Source of the DNA: AP-15 sp963832875
Lineage (GTDB): Bacteria; Pseudomonadota; Alphaproteobacteria; ATCC43930; CGMCC-115725
NCBI GenBank assembly: GCA_963832875.1
Contig: CAWHWB010000007.1
Span: 124,001 to 188,000, forward strand
Direction: 5' to 3'
DNA: 64,000 nucleotides
A program made the position numbers and the translations under genes. Under the pieces are notes generated by a model that worked only from the letters and a program-made list of their open reading frames with translations, was not told the origin of the DNA and searched no databases. Below, one piece after another: positions 35,144 to 44,501 of this stretch. The stretch's first letter is position 1; each line of letters begins with the position of its first letter.

Positions 35144-37561
35144 ATGTCCGAAACATCGTTTGTCCGCTGGTTCGACGACATCCGGCTCACGGACGTGCCG
35201 TCGGTCGGCGGCAAGACCGCCTCGCTCGGCCAGCTTCGCTCGCTGCTCGGCGTGCGCGTGCCCGACGGTTTCGCCCTTACCGCGGAGGCCTATCGCGGCG
35301 CGCTCGCAGGGGCCGGGGTCGAGGCGGAATTGCGCCGGCTTTTCGATGGTTTCGACCATCACGATGTTGCGCGGCTCGCGGAACGGGCCGCCGAAGCCCG
35401 CCGCATCGTCTACGAGGCGACCGGCAACGCCGCGCTTCGCCGACAGATCGTCACCGCCTACGGCACGCTCGAAGAGCGCTGTGGCAAAGGGGTTTCTGTC
35501 GCGGTACGCAGCTCGGCAACCGCCGAGGATCTGCCGACCGCCAGCTTTGCCGGGCAGCATGAGAGCTTCTTGCACGTGCGCGGCGCGGCCGATGTGGTCG
35601 AAGCATGCCGGCGCTGCTTCGCCTCAATCTTCACCGACCGGGCGATCGTCTATCGGATCGACAATGGCTTCGACCATTTCAAGGTCGCTCTGTCGGTCGG
35701 GGTCATGAAAATGGTCCGCGCCGATCTCGCGGCGAGCGGCGTCATCTTCACGCTCGATACCGAATCCGGTTTTCGCGACGTGGTCTTCGTCACCGGCTCC
35801 TGGGGCCTCGGCGAGAACATCGTGCAAGGCAAGGTCGATCCGGACGAGTTCTACGTCCACAAGCCGACCTTTCGCGAGGGCCACCGCGCCGTGCTGAGCC
35901 GCTCGCTCGGCGGCAAGGAAGCGCGGCTTGTCTATGCGCGGGGGCATGGCGCCGGCAGCACCCGCAACCTGAAGACCAAGAGGAGCGAACGCGAACGGTT
36001 TTGCCTTGGCGACGCCGAGGTGCTCGATCTCGCCGATTACGCGATCCGCATCGAGGACCATTATTCCGCGCTCGCCGGGCATCCGACGCCGATGGACATC
36101 GAATGGGCGAAGGATGGCGAGGACGGCGGGCTCTACATCGTCCAGGCCCGCCCCGAGACCGTCGCCTCGCAGCGCGGCGCCGGGGCCTTCGAGACCTACG
36201 CCCTGAAGGGCGCCGGCACGGTACTCGCGACCGGGCGGGCGGTCGGCGAGAAAATCGCTGCTGGTACGGTCCGGGTGATAGCCGATGCGCGCGAGCTTTC
36301 CGACTTCCGGCCGGGCGAGGTGCTGGTCGCCGAAACGACCACCCCCGATTGGGAGCCGGTGATGAAGACGGCGAAGGCAATCGTCACCAGCCGCGGCGGA
36401 CGTACCTGCCATGCCGCAATCGTCGCCCGCGAACTGGGCGTGCCGGCGGTCGTCGGCGCCGAAAAGGCGCCCGCTGTTCTGCGCACCGGGACGATGGTGA
36501 CGGTCAGCTGCGCCGAAGGCGAGACCGGCAAGGTCTATGCCGGCGAATTGCCGTTCGCGGTGACACGCGTGCCGGCGGGCGCACTGCCGCGGCCGAAGAC
36601 CGAGATCATGGTCAATCTTGGCAATCCCGAGCTCGCCTATCATACCGCGATGCTGCCGAATGACGGGGTCGGTCTCGCGCGCATGGAATTCGTCATCAGC
36701 GAGCACATCGGCATCCATCCGATGGCGCTCGCCGACCCGGGCAAGGTCACCTCGAAGACGGCGCGCGCCGAGATCCAAAGGCGGGTGCGCAACTACGCCC
36801 GGCCCACCGACTTCTTCGTCGAGAGGCTGTCCGAAGGCATCGGCACGATCGCCGCCGCGTTCTACCCGAAGCCGGTCATCGTCCGGCTTTCTGATTTCAA
36901 GACCAACGAATATGCGAGCCTGATTGGCGGCGCCGGGTTCGAGCCCAAAGAGGACAATCCGATGCTCGGCTTCCGCGGCGCCTCGCGCTATGCCCATCCG
37001 GCCTATGCCGCCGGGTTCGCCTTGGAATGCGCGGCGCTCGCACGGGTGCGCGGCGAGATGGGGCTCACCAACCTCAAGATCATGGTCCCCTTCTGCCGCC
37101 GCGCCGCGGAAGGCGAAGCCGTCATCGCGGCGATGGGCGCGCACGGGCTGAAGCGCGGCGAGAACGGGCTCGAGATCTATGTCATGTGCGAGATTCCGAA
37201 CAACGTGATCGCCATCGACGCCTTCGCGCAGCTGTTCGACGGCTTCTCGATCGGCTCGAACGACCTGACGCAGCTGACCTTGGGCGTCGATCGCGATTCC
37301 GAGATTGTCGCTTTCGATTTCGACGAGCGCGATCCGGGCATGCTCGAAATGCTGCGGCTCGCCGTCACCGGCGCCAAGCGCAACCATCGCCATGTCGGGA
37401 TCTGCGGCGAGGCACCGGCGAATTATCCAGAGATCGCGCAGTTCCTCGCCGGGCTCGGGATCGATTCGATCAGCGTCACCGCGGCGAGCCTGTTGCGCAC
37501 CATGACCGTCGTGCACGAGGCGGAGCAGCAGAGGGCAAACGCTCCTCTCGCCGCGCAATAA
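35144..37561 (+). CDS. ppsA: Phosphoenolpyruvate synthase
   Basis: An 805-residue pyruvate, water dikinase. The N-terminal ATP-grasp domain has VGGKTASLGQLRSLLG and AVRSSATAEDLPTASFAGQ. The swivelling phosphohistidine domain has TSRGGRTCHAAIVARELGVP (catalytic His about 422). The C-terminal PEP/pyruvate barrel has NNVIAIDAFAQLFDGFSIGS and the closing GICGEAPANYPE. It makes PEP from pyruvate and ATP, the gluconeogenic direction. ATG at 35144 with GGGAGAA upstream is preferred over an earlier frame start. It is followed after 22 bp by pfkB, in one probable operon behind a perfect FNR box. Confidence 0.96.
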   Translation: MSETSFVRWFDDIRLTDVPSVGGKTASLGQLRSLLGVRVPDGFALTAEAYRGALAGAGVEAELRRLFDGFDHHDVARLAERAAEARRIVYEATGNAALRRQIVTAYGTLEERCGKGVSVAVRSSATAEDLPTASFAGQHESFLHVRGAADVVEACRRCFASIFTDRAIVYRIDNGFDHFKVALSVGVMKMVRADLAASGVIFTLDTESGFRDVVFVTGSWGLGENIVQGKVDPDEFYVHKPTFREGHRAVLSRSLGGKEARLVYARGHGAGSTRNLKTKRSERERFCLGDAEVLDLADYAIRIEDHYSALAGHPTPMDIEWAKDGEDGGLYIVQARPETVASQRGAGAFETYALKGAGTVLATGRAVGEKIAAGTVRVIADARELSDFRPGEVLVAETTTPDWEPVMKTAKAIVTSRGGRTCHAAIVARELGVPAVVGAEKAPAVLRTGTMVTVSCAEGETGKVYAGELPFAVTRVPAGALPRPKTEIMVNLGNPELAYHTAMLPNDGVGLARMEFVISEHIGIHPMALADPGKVTSKTARAEIQRRVRNYARPTDFFVERLSEGIGTIAAAFYPKPVIVRLSDFKTNEYASLIGGAGFEPKEDNPMLGFRGASRYAHPAYAAGFALECAALARVRGEMGLTNLKIMVPFCRRAAEGEAVIAAMGAHGLKRGENGLEIYVMCEIPNNVIAIDAFAQLFDGFSIGSNDLTQLTLGVDRDSEIVAFDFDERDPGMLEMLRLAVTGAKRNHRHVGICGEAPANYPEIAQFLAGLGIDSISVTAASLLRTMTVVHEAEQQRANAPLAAQ

Positions 37562-37583
37562 CGCCTTACCGAAAGACGCGACT

Positions 37584-38531
37584 ATGGCTGCGATCGTCAC
37601 CTTGACGATGAACCCGGCGCTCGACATCGCGACCGCGACCGAGCAGATCGTGCCGGCACACAAACTGCGTTGCGCGCCGCCGCGCTACGATGCGGGAGGC
37701 GGCGGCATCAACGTCGCGCGGGCGGTCCACGCTCTTGGCGGCGAGGCACTGGCGATCTTCCCGTCCGGCGGTGCGGCCGGCGAGATGATCTGCCATCTGT
37801 TGCGCGAGGAGAGCGTCGCGTATCGCGTGATCGCGATCGCCGGGTTCACGCGCGAGAGCCTCGCCGTCGAGGAGAGTAAGAGCGGCAGGCAATACCGCTT
37901 CATCCTGCCCGGGCCGGTGATCGGTCCGGCCGATCAGGAACGCTGCCTCGACGCATTGTCGGCCGCGGCGCCGTCGGCCGAGCTCATCGTCGCCAGCGGC
38001 AGCCTGCCGCTCGGCGTCGCGCCGGATTTCTACGCGCGGGTTGGCGAGCTGGCGCGGCGGCACGATAAGCGTTTCGTCCTGGATACCTCTGGTGCGGCGC
38101 TCAAACAGGCTGGGCGCGGGATCTTTTTGTTGAAACCAAGCCTGCGCGAGCTGGAGGAACTGACCGGGCGGTGCATTGCCGGCGAGCGCGACGAAGAGGC
38201 GGCGGCCCAGGAGGTGATTGCCAAAGGCCGCGCCGAAATCGTCGTGGTCTCGCTCGGCGCCAGGGGTGCCTTGGTGGCAGCGAGGGGGTGGAGCGAGCAT
38301 GTGCCCGCGATAACGGTCGAGGCGAAGAGCACGGTCGGCGCCGGCGACAGCATGCTCGCCGGGATCGTTCTCGGCTTGAGCCGCGGCCTCAAGTTGGGCG
38401 AGGCGGTGCGCTTTGGCATAGCCGCCGGAACAGCGGCCCTCCTCGGGTCGGGTACTCAGCTCTGCCGGCGGGAAGACGCCGAGCGCTTGTACCGGAATTT
38501 TCCTCTTACCGGTGCGTCGGCGGCGGGCTGA
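37584..38531 (+). CDS. pfkB: PfkB-family 6-/1-phosphofructokinase
   Basis: A 315-residue ribokinase-fold sugar-phosphate kinase. The start TLTMNPALDIATATE, the DAGGGGINVARAVHALGG signature, and the C-terminal VGAGDSMLAGIVLGLSRG with the catalytic Asp are those of the PfkB/FruK/LacC group. The long N-terminal sequence TMNPALD is typical of PfkB (phosphofructokinase II) and FruK. It catalyses an ATP-dependent step feeding fructose-1,6-bisphosphate. Downstream partner of PEP synthase in a probable operon, pairing a glycolytic with a gluconeogenic enzyme. Confidence 0.9.
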   Translation: MAAIVTLTMNPALDIATATEQIVPAHKLRCAPPRYDAGGGGINVARAVHALGGEALAIFPSGGAAGEMICHLLREESVAYRVIAIAGFTRESLAVEESKSGRQYRFILPGPVIGPADQERCLDALSAAAPSAELIVASGSLPLGVAPDFYARVGELARRHDKRFVLDTSGAALKQAGRGIFLLKPSLRELEELTGRCIAGERDEEAAAQEVIAKGRAEIVVVSLGARGALVAARGWSEHVPAITVEAKSTVGAGDSMLAGIVLGLSRGLKLGEAVRFGIAAGTAALLGSGTQLCRREDAERLYRNFPLTGASAAG

Positions 38532-38592
38532 GGGGTCGTCCCGGCGACGACGACCTGCCCAAGCTCGCGGACCCCATGGTCGCCGATTTGCA

Positions 38593-38606
38593 TTGACCCG
38601 GATCAA
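38593..38606. promoter_or_regulatory. FNR/FixK-type box
   Basis: TTGAC-CCGG-ATCAA, one mismatch, 77 bp upstream of norB. Confidence 0.65.
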
Positions 38607-38669
38607 AGATCCCGAAGGGCTTCGTCCCGATCTTGGGGCGAGGCAAGCAGTCCAGCAGGGGAACGGTCG

Positions 38670-40991
38670 ATGGCGATGCAATCGAACGTGCAGGATCGGA
38701 CGTCGGAAGACCCGGTCGGCAATGTTCTCAAATGGATTCTGCTCGCGGTTGCGGTCGCGAGCTTTGCGGTGCTGGGCTGGACGACGAAGCTGACTTACCA
38801 GGCGGCGCCGCCGCTGCCGGACCGCTTCCTCGCACCAGACGGTACGGTGCTGATGTCGGCGGCCGACCTTGTCGCCGGCAAGGCCGGGTTTCAGCGCGCC
38901 GACCTGATGGATTACGGCAGCCTTTACGGGATGGGCTCGTATTTCGGCGAAGATTACACGGCCGCAAACCTGGTTCGCCTCGCCCGCCGGACGCAAGACA
39001 ACATCGCCAGGGAGACAACCGGCAAGACCTTCACCGCTCTTGCGCCCGAGCAGCAGTACGTGGTCCGCGCCGCGATGCGGACCGAATTGCGAGCCGTCGA
39101 TCTGACCGCCGCCGCCGTCAAAGTGCCGAGCGCGCTGGCGGCGGCGATCACGACTCTGCGCGAGCAGATCACGCAATCCCTTTTGCATGACGATTTCGCC
39201 AGGGGCTGGACCGAGGCCTACAGCCTCGATATGCAAACCGCCGCACGCACTGCCGATTTCCTGATCTATTCGTCGCTGACCACAGTTGCGCGGCGGCCCG
39301 GCAGCAACGTCTCCTGGACGCAGAACTGGCCTTATGAGCCGTTGGTCGGCAATCGGCCGACCACCGCCACCTTCAGCTGGACCTGGATCAGCTTCTGTTT
39401 CGTCTTTTTCGCGTTCGGCGCGGTGCTGTTCCTTTATCAGCGTTTCCTGAATGACCCCGACCGGCAGCCGATGGACCCGGTGCTGGCGCAGTTCCGGCCG
39501 CTGACCGCCAGCCAGCGGCGCATCGGCAAATATTTCCTCCTCGTGGCCGGCGTGCTCTTATTGCAGATCCTCGCAGGCGCGATCCTGGCGCATTACTATT
39601 CGGACCGCACGAGCTTTTACGGCATAGCGGTCGATCGCTTTCTGCCGTTCAACTTCGTGCGTGATGTTCACATCCAGACGCCGATCGTGTGGATTGGCCT
39701 GTCGTGGATCGGCGCGGCCCTGTTTCTGGCGCCGGCGATCAGCGGTGACGAAGCGCCGGCCCAAGGGCTCTTTGTCGATGTGCTGTTCTGGGTGACGCTC
39801 GCAATCGTCGTCGGGGCGCTCCTCGGCGATTATTTCGGCGTCATGGGGATGATCAAGAGGAACTGGTTCTGGTTCGGCGACCAGGGGCTTTCCTACATCC
39901 AGCTCGGCCGTGCCTGGCAGATCGGTTTTTTCGCCGGCCTCGTCCTCTGGAGCCTCCTGGTATTCCGGGCTCTGTGGCCGACCCGGGCGACGCTCGTGTC
40001 GGCGACGAAGCAGTTCTGGACCGGCCGCATCCGGCTCGAGCATCTGCTGTGGGCGTCGACGATCAACATCGCCGGCCTCTACGCCTTCGGCATGATCCCG
40101 CTGACGGGGATCGGGAAGTCCTTCACGATCACCGACTTCTGGCGCTGGTGGGTAGTCCATCTCTGGGTCGAGCAATCCTTCGAATTCTTTGCCGCCGCGG
40201 TCAGCGCCTATCTGCTGATGGCGGTCGGACTGGTCTCGCGCAACCTCGCCGAGCGTTCGGTCTATCTGGCACTGATTTTGATCTTCCTCGGCGGCGTGCT
40301 CGGCACCGGCCATCACCTCTATTGGGCCGGCGAGCCCGGCATCTGGGTGCCGCTCGGCACGATGTTCTCGTTCATCGAGGTTTTGCCGCTGGTTTTGCTG
40401 GTCATCGAAGCGATCCAGGAGCGCCGGCTGATCGCGAGGCATGGCGAGTTCAAATACGGGCTCGCCTATACCTACATCATCGGCGCCGCGTTCTGGAATT
40501 TCGTCGGGGCCGGCGTGTTCGGCGGCGGCACACTGAACGCGCCGCTCATCAATTACTACGAGCACGGCACGTTTCTGACCTTGAACCATGCCCATACCGC
40601 GCTTTTCGGTGCTTTCGGGCTCCTCGGCATCGGGCTCATCTATTTCTGCCTGCGCTACGCAGCCGGCGAAGAGGGCGCGTTTGACGAGCGGATCGGGCGC
40701 TGGGCGTTCTGGCTCTACAACAGCGGCCTCGTATTGTGGATCGCGCTGAATTTCTTCCCGATCGGCTGGCCGCAGCTCGACGCGGTCTACGAGCACGGGC
40801 TCGCCTATGCCCGCAGCCAGGCCTTCTACGACACGACGTTGTTCTGGCAATGGATGCGGATGCCGGGCGACATCCTTTTCGCCGTGGGGGCTTTGCTGAT
40901 GGCGTGGGACTTCGTGGTCAAGCTGCCGCCGTTGGTGCCGCGCCTCGCCAGGGTCTTCCGGCCGGCCTTGCGCGCACCGGCTCGCCCGTGA
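38670..40991 (+). CDS. norB: Quinol-dependent nitric oxide reductase (qNor)
   Basis: A 773-residue single-subunit NO reductase that reduces NO to N2O with electrons from quinol at the cytoplasmic membrane. The N-terminal extension (about residues 40-230, replacing NorC) follows one membrane anchor. The catalytic core has about 12 further helices. Haem and FeB ligands are visible: HIQTPIVWIGL (about 333), VVHLWVEQSFEFF with FeB His and the conserved Glu (about 496), GTGHHLYWAG (FeB His pair, about 547) and NHAHTALFGAFG (haem b/b3 His, about 640). Preceded by an FNR-type box; nnrS follows on the opposite strand. No nirS/nirK in the window, so detoxification is likely. Confidence 0.97.
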   Translation: MAMQSNVQDRTSEDPVGNVLKWILLAVAVASFAVLGWTTKLTYQAAPPLPDRFLAPDGTVLMSAADLVAGKAGFQRADLMDYGSLYGMGSYFGEDYTAANLVRLARRTQDNIARETTGKTFTALAPEQQYVVRAAMRTELRAVDLTAAAVKVPSALAAAITTLREQITQSLLHDDFARGWTEAYSLDMQTAARTADFLIYSSLTTVARRPGSNVSWTQNWPYEPLVGNRPTTATFSWTWISFCFVFFAFGAVLFLYQRFLNDPDRQPMDPVLAQFRPLTASQRRIGKYFLLVAGVLLLQILAGAILAHYYSDRTSFYGIAVDRFLPFNFVRDVHIQTPIVWIGLSWIGAALFLAPAISGDEAPAQGLFVDVLFWVTLAIVVGALLGDYFGVMGMIKRNWFWFGDQGLSYIQLGRAWQIGFFAGLVLWSLLVFRALWPTRATLVSATKQFWTGRIRLEHLLWASTINIAGLYAFGMIPLTGIGKSFTITDFWRWWVVHLWVEQSFEFFAAAVSAYLLMAVGLVSRNLAERSVYLALILIFLGGVLGTGHHLYWAGEPGIWVPLGTMFSFIEVLPLVLLVIEAIQERRLIARHGEFKYGLAYTYIIGAAFWNFVGAGVFGGGTLNAPLINYYEHGTFLTLNHAHTALFGAFGLLGIGLIYFCLRYAAGEEGAFDERIGRWAFWLYNSGLVLWIALNFFPIGWPQLDAVYEHGLAYARSQAFYDTTLFWQWMRMPGDILFAVGALLMAWDFVVKLPPLVPRLARVFRPALRAPARP

Positions 40992-41009
40992 GCACGTCCG
41001 CCCGACGGC

Positions 41010-41483
41010 TCAAAACAGCCCGTAACTACCGCCGACGGCGGCGAGCACGGCAAGGAGGGACAAGGCCAACATCACGCGATGCAGCCACAGCATCCGAGTC
41101 AGAACCGCCTCGGGCGCCGCGTCGAGGCGTCGATGAACGGCGCGACGAATGATGAGCGGCTCGATCACGAAGAGCAGCGCCGCGAACAGGAGCCAAACGA
41201 CGACCATCAAGTGCATCCACCAGAAGCCGATGTCCGCAAAACGGTCCCACAGATCGTAGGCATGAAGCATGTAGAGGCCGCTCAGCAGCACCAGCAACAC
41301 CGCAATCCGGGCCTGCGGCGCGAAGCGATTTTCGATCGCGTCGAACTCTCGCATCCGCTTCTCCGGCGGCTTCTGCTTCAGCGCCGGTAGCAGAACGGTC
41401 GTGACGAAGGATACCCCGCCGATCCAGACGACGACAGCAGCCACGTGGATCGCTCGCGCGACTATGCCCCACTCGATCGCCAT
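41010..41483 (-). CDS. CopD-like four-helix membrane protein
   Basis: A 157-residue integral membrane protein with four hydrophobic segments (VARAIHVAAVVVWIGGVSF; IAVLLVLLSGLYMLHAYDLW; WWMHLMVVVWLLFAALLFV; LHRVMLALSLLAVLAAVGG). Histidines in the first, second, third and fourth segments suggest haem or copper ligation, as in CopD/DUF2269-type proteins. The ATG at 41483 is used; the upstream frame extends into nnrS. It is 26 bp downstream of nnrS and probably in its operon, which suggests a role in NO or copper-haem chemistry, by neighbourhood only. Confidence 0.7.
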   Translation of the reverse strand: MAIEWGIVARAIHVAAVVVWIGGVSFVTTVLLPALKQKPPEKRMREFDAIENRFAPQARIAVLLVLLSGLYMLHAYDLWDRFADIGFWWMHLMVVVWLLFAALLFVIEPLIIRRAVHRRLDAAPEAVLTRMLWLHRVMLALSLLAVLAAVGGSYGLF

Positions 41484-41509
41484 GATAGGTGCCCCCTCGC
41501 GCTCGATCG

Positions 41510-42718
41510 TCAGATCGGGCGCGTGTTGCCGTCGCGGACCCGAGGCCGCGCCAGCGCCGGGCCGTAACGGATCGCAAAGAGGCCGAAGGCGCCGGTCCAG
41601 GCAGTTCCGGCGAGCCACAGGGCGAGCTCGATCCGGTTGCCGGCGAGCGGCGAGAAAACGCGCAGCACGGCCGCAACCGTAATTAGGACGTAGATCGCCT
41701 TCGTCGCCGGCCCCGCCTGCAGCGGCCGCCCGGTATGGCCGAGCGAGGCCCGGGTCATCACCGCCAGCGTCATCGTGCCGATGGCCCCGACCGTCAGCGC
41801 ATGCAGCGCCGCCGCCGGCGGCAACATGTCAAAGAGGCCGTCGAAACCGAGCAGCAACAGGCCGAAGGCCAGCCAGCCGTAGCCGATATGCAGAATCAGG
41901 AGGAGCGGCTCTTGTACCGTCCGCAGGCTCCGCCACCGGGAAAGACGGAGCGCGACCGCCACACCGGCGGCAAGCACTGCCCAAGGCGTCACTGAGGCAT
42001 CCGGCGCAAATGCCCATACCAGGAGGGCGACGCCAGTCACGACAAGGGCGGCAATGTCGAAACGCCCTTCCGATGCCGGCGGAGCAACGTCGGGCCGCAT
42101 CTTCGCCAGCCAGTTGTGGGTGAAGCTCGGGACGATCCGGCCACCGACCAGCGAGATCAACATGAACAGCGTGACGAGCCCGAGCCGATTGCCTAGCTGT
42201 GCGGTGTCGGCGAAACCCAGGGCATCGAGATGGACCAGGAGATTGCCCACCAGCAGCAGCGCCAGCGCACCCAGCATCGGCAGATTGCGCCAGTTGCTGC
42301 CGGCCAATATCTCGCGCGCGACGACGGCGAGGAACGCGGCCGGAAAGGAGAGGTCCGCGGCTGCCGCGGCCGAAGCCCCGATCTCGCCGGAAAGCAGGAC
42401 GCCGAGTCGTCCAATCGCCCAGAGCGACACCAGCATCGCCAACGGTGCTCCCTGCAATGGGATCCGGCCGGTCCAGTTCGGGATTGCGGTCAGCATGAAC
42501 CCGGCGACAACTGCGGCGGCAAAGCCGAAAATCATCTCGTGGGCGTGCCAAACCAACGGGGAAAGCTGCGTCGGCACGACAAAGCCTTCGGCGTAGGCGC
42601 CGAGCCAAAGCGGGATCGACACCGCCGCCCATATCGACGCCGCGAGAAAGTAGGGGCGAAAGCCGGCGGACAGGATCGCCGGTCCGGCATGGACGCGATG
42701 GCGCGGAATGGCAGTCAT
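41510..42718 (-). CDS. nnrS: NnrS family haem-copper membrane protein
   Basis: A 402-residue NnrS with about 12 membrane helices. The family parts are GFRPYFLAASIWAAVSIPLW, VWHAHEMIFGFAAAVVAGF with its His pair, TAIPNWTGR, GGRIVPSFTHNWL, and MTLAVMTRASLGHTGRPL. NnrS proteins bind haem and copper and protect against nitrosative stress, and are classically FNR/NNR-controlled. The gene lies tail to tail with norB (across a CopD-like gene) and downstream of the Nramp-related gene, forming a nitrosative-stress block. Confidence 0.93.
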   Translation of the reverse strand: MTAIPRHRVHAGPAILSAGFRPYFLAASIWAAVSIPLWLGAYAEGFVVPTQLSPLVWHAHEMIFGFAAAVVAGFMLTAIPNWTGRIPLQGAPLAMLVSLWAIGRLGVLLSGEIGASAAAAADLSFPAAFLAVVAREILAGSNWRNLPMLGALALLLVGNLLVHLDALGFADTAQLGNRLGLVTLFMLISLVGGRIVPSFTHNWLAKMRPDVAPPASEGRFDIAALVVTGVALLVWAFAPDASVTPWAVLAAGVAVALRLSRWRSLRTVQEPLLLILHIGYGWLAFGLLLLGFDGLFDMLPPAAALHALTVGAIGTMTLAVMTRASLGHTGRPLQAGPATKAIYVLITVAAVLRVFSPLAGNRIELALWLAGTAWTGAFGLFAIRYGPALARPRVRDGNTRPI

Positions 42719-42775
42719 GGTTGCGATCTACCTCGGCGGAAAGAACATCGGAGCTCGGATACGACCGACTGGCCC

Positions 42776-44128
42776 TTACCAAGTCGCGAACATGCCGGCT
42801 ACGGCCGCAGCCATAACCGCGGTCGACAGCCAACCCAGCGCCGACAGCGGCAGCGGTATCGTGAACGGTCCCATGACCCGCTTCTGCCGGGCCATGACCA
42901 TGATCACAGCCATCAGCGGCGCCGCCACGACGCCGTTTATGACCGCCGACCAGAACAATGCCTTGATCGGATCGAGCGCGATGAAATTGCTGAACACGCC
43001 GATCAGAGTGGCAACGGCGATCGTGGCGTAGAATGCCTTGGCGTCGCGAGGCAGGCGGCTGAGCCCGGTCGGCCAAGCGAGCGCCTCGCCCAAAGCATAG
43101 GCGGCCGAGCCCGCCAATACCGGGACTGCGAGCAGGCCGATGCCGATGATTCCGGCGGCGAAGAGGGCGAAAGTGAAGTCGCCGGCGATTGGGCGCAATG
43201 CCTCGGCCGCTTGCGACGAGGTCTCGATATCGGTAACGCCGTGCGTGTTCAGCGTGGCTGCCGTCGTGATGATGATGAACAGGCTGATCAGGTTGGAAAA
43301 CCCCATGCCCACATAGGTATCGGCACGGATCCGGCCGATCTGAGCGCGGGCCTCGTCGGGGGCGTCGATCAGCCGGTGCGCATGTGGATCGATTTCCTCG
43401 TCCTCGGCCTCCTCCGAGGACTGCCAGAAGAAGCAGTAGGGGGTGATCGTCGTGCCGAGCACAGCGACGATCGCGACGAGATAGTCCCGGTTCCAGCTGA
43501 GGTCCGGGACCAGGGTGTGATAGGCGACCCGGCCCCACGGCACCTCGACCGCGAGTGCGGTCGCGACATAGGCGAACAACGACACTGAGGTCCATTTCAG
43601 GATGCGGACATAATGTTCATAGCGCGAAAACACCTCTAGGAGCGCACAGACGACGGCAAAGCCGACGACATAAAGCCGCGCCGAGCCGTGCAGCAGCAGC
43701 TCCAAGGCGGCTCCCATCGCGCCGAGATCGGCGCCGAGGTTGATGATGTTCGCGACCAGCAGCAGGGCGACAATGAGCAGCAGCAGCGGCTGCGGATAAT
43801 GGGCGCGGATGTTGCCGGCGATGCCCTCGCCGGTGACCCGGCCGATGCGGGCGCTCACTTCCTGGATCGCGGCCATCAGCGGCCAGGTGAAGAGCATGAC
43901 CCAGGCCATGCCGTAACCGAACTGGGCCCCAACTTGGGAATAGGTGGCGACGCCGCTTGGATCGTCGTCGGAGGCCCCGGTGATCAGCCCCGGCCCGAGG
44001 AAGGCCAGCACACCGCGGTACCGCGGTCGCCGCGGCATCCAATGATGCGCGATCCGGCCGGCGAGCGTCAGTGCGGCGCTGGTGCGGGAATGCCCGGCGC
44101 GGCGGCGGACGGAGGATGGCACGCTCAA
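42776..44128 (-). CDS. Nramp-related divalent metal transporter with altered metal-site motifs
   Basis: A 450-residue Nramp/SLC11-fold carrier with about 11 helices. The TM1 site reads ASDDDPSGVATYSQVGA, where canonical Nramps have DPGN, and the TM6 site reads TTITPYCFFWQSSEEAE, lacking the conserved Met-Pro-His. A long acidic loop (EEAEDEEIDPHAH) follows. Loss of the TM6 Met is typical of Nramp-related transporters that no longer select soft transition metals. Mg2+ or another ion is thus possible, but the substrate is not known. First gene of a probable operon with nnrS and the CopD-like protein; an FNR-like box lies 87 bp upstream. Confidence 0.85.
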   Translation of the reverse strand: MSVPSSVRRRAGHSRTSAALTLAGRIAHHWMPRRPRYRGVLAFLGPGLITGASDDDPSGVATYSQVGAQFGYGMAWVMLFTWPLMAAIQEVSARIGRVTGEGIAGNIRAHYPQPLLLLIVALLLVANIINLGADLGAMGAALELLLHGSARLYVVGFAVVCALLEVFSRYEHYVRILKWTSVSLFAYVATALAVEVPWGRVAYHTLVPDLSWNRDYLVAIVAVLGTTITPYCFFWQSSEEAEDEEIDPHAHRLIDAPDEARAQIGRIRADTYVGMGFSNLISLFIIITTAATLNTHGVTDIETSSQAAEALRPIAGDFTFALFAAGIIGIGLLAVPVLAGSAAYALGEALAWPTGLSRLPRDAKAFYATIAVATLIGVFSNFIALDPIKALFWSAVINGVVAAPLMAVIMVMARQKRVMGPFTIPLPLSALGWLSTAVMAAAVAGMFATW

Positions 44129-44201
44129 TGGTCGACCTCTCTACGACGGAGCGACAACCGCTCGCGGCGAAAATCAGGGGACGAATGCGGTTTTGGGCGC
44201 A

Positions 44202-44215
44202 TTGATCTGGGTCAC
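44202..44215. promoter_or_regulatory. FNR/FixK-like box (weak) in the 44129-44501 gap
   Basis: TTGAT-CTGG-GTCAC; two mismatches in the second half-site. It lies upstream of the Nramp-related gene (87 bp) in a 373-bp divergent gap that otherwise holds nothing recognisable. It could serve the cytochrome gene only at a distance. Confidence 0.4.
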
Positions 44216-44501
44216 CCGACCCGGGATTGAGCCACGACGGTCCCAGCGTGATGATCGCATAAACACGCCCAAAGGCGTGGTCTGTCGAGGATGGCGTGAT
44301 CGCCGCCAGCAGGGGTCGTCGTCGATTGGCTGCGAGGGATTTGCAGTCACAGTACTGACACCGGAGAGCGTCTGATGAAGTTTCCGTGTGCCCAGCGAGC
44401 CTGATCGAAATATTGCTCTGCTCGTGGAAGCTAGGGATCATAGTCCCACCCATCGGCCGGCAAAATTGGCTTAACCAGACTACTCGAGAGGCTTTTGAGG
44501 C

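Noticed and set aside
35624..37663. A 679-codon open frame antisense to ppsA
   Set aside because: It mirrors ppsA codon by codon in GC-rich DNA and has no family motif; a shadow frame.
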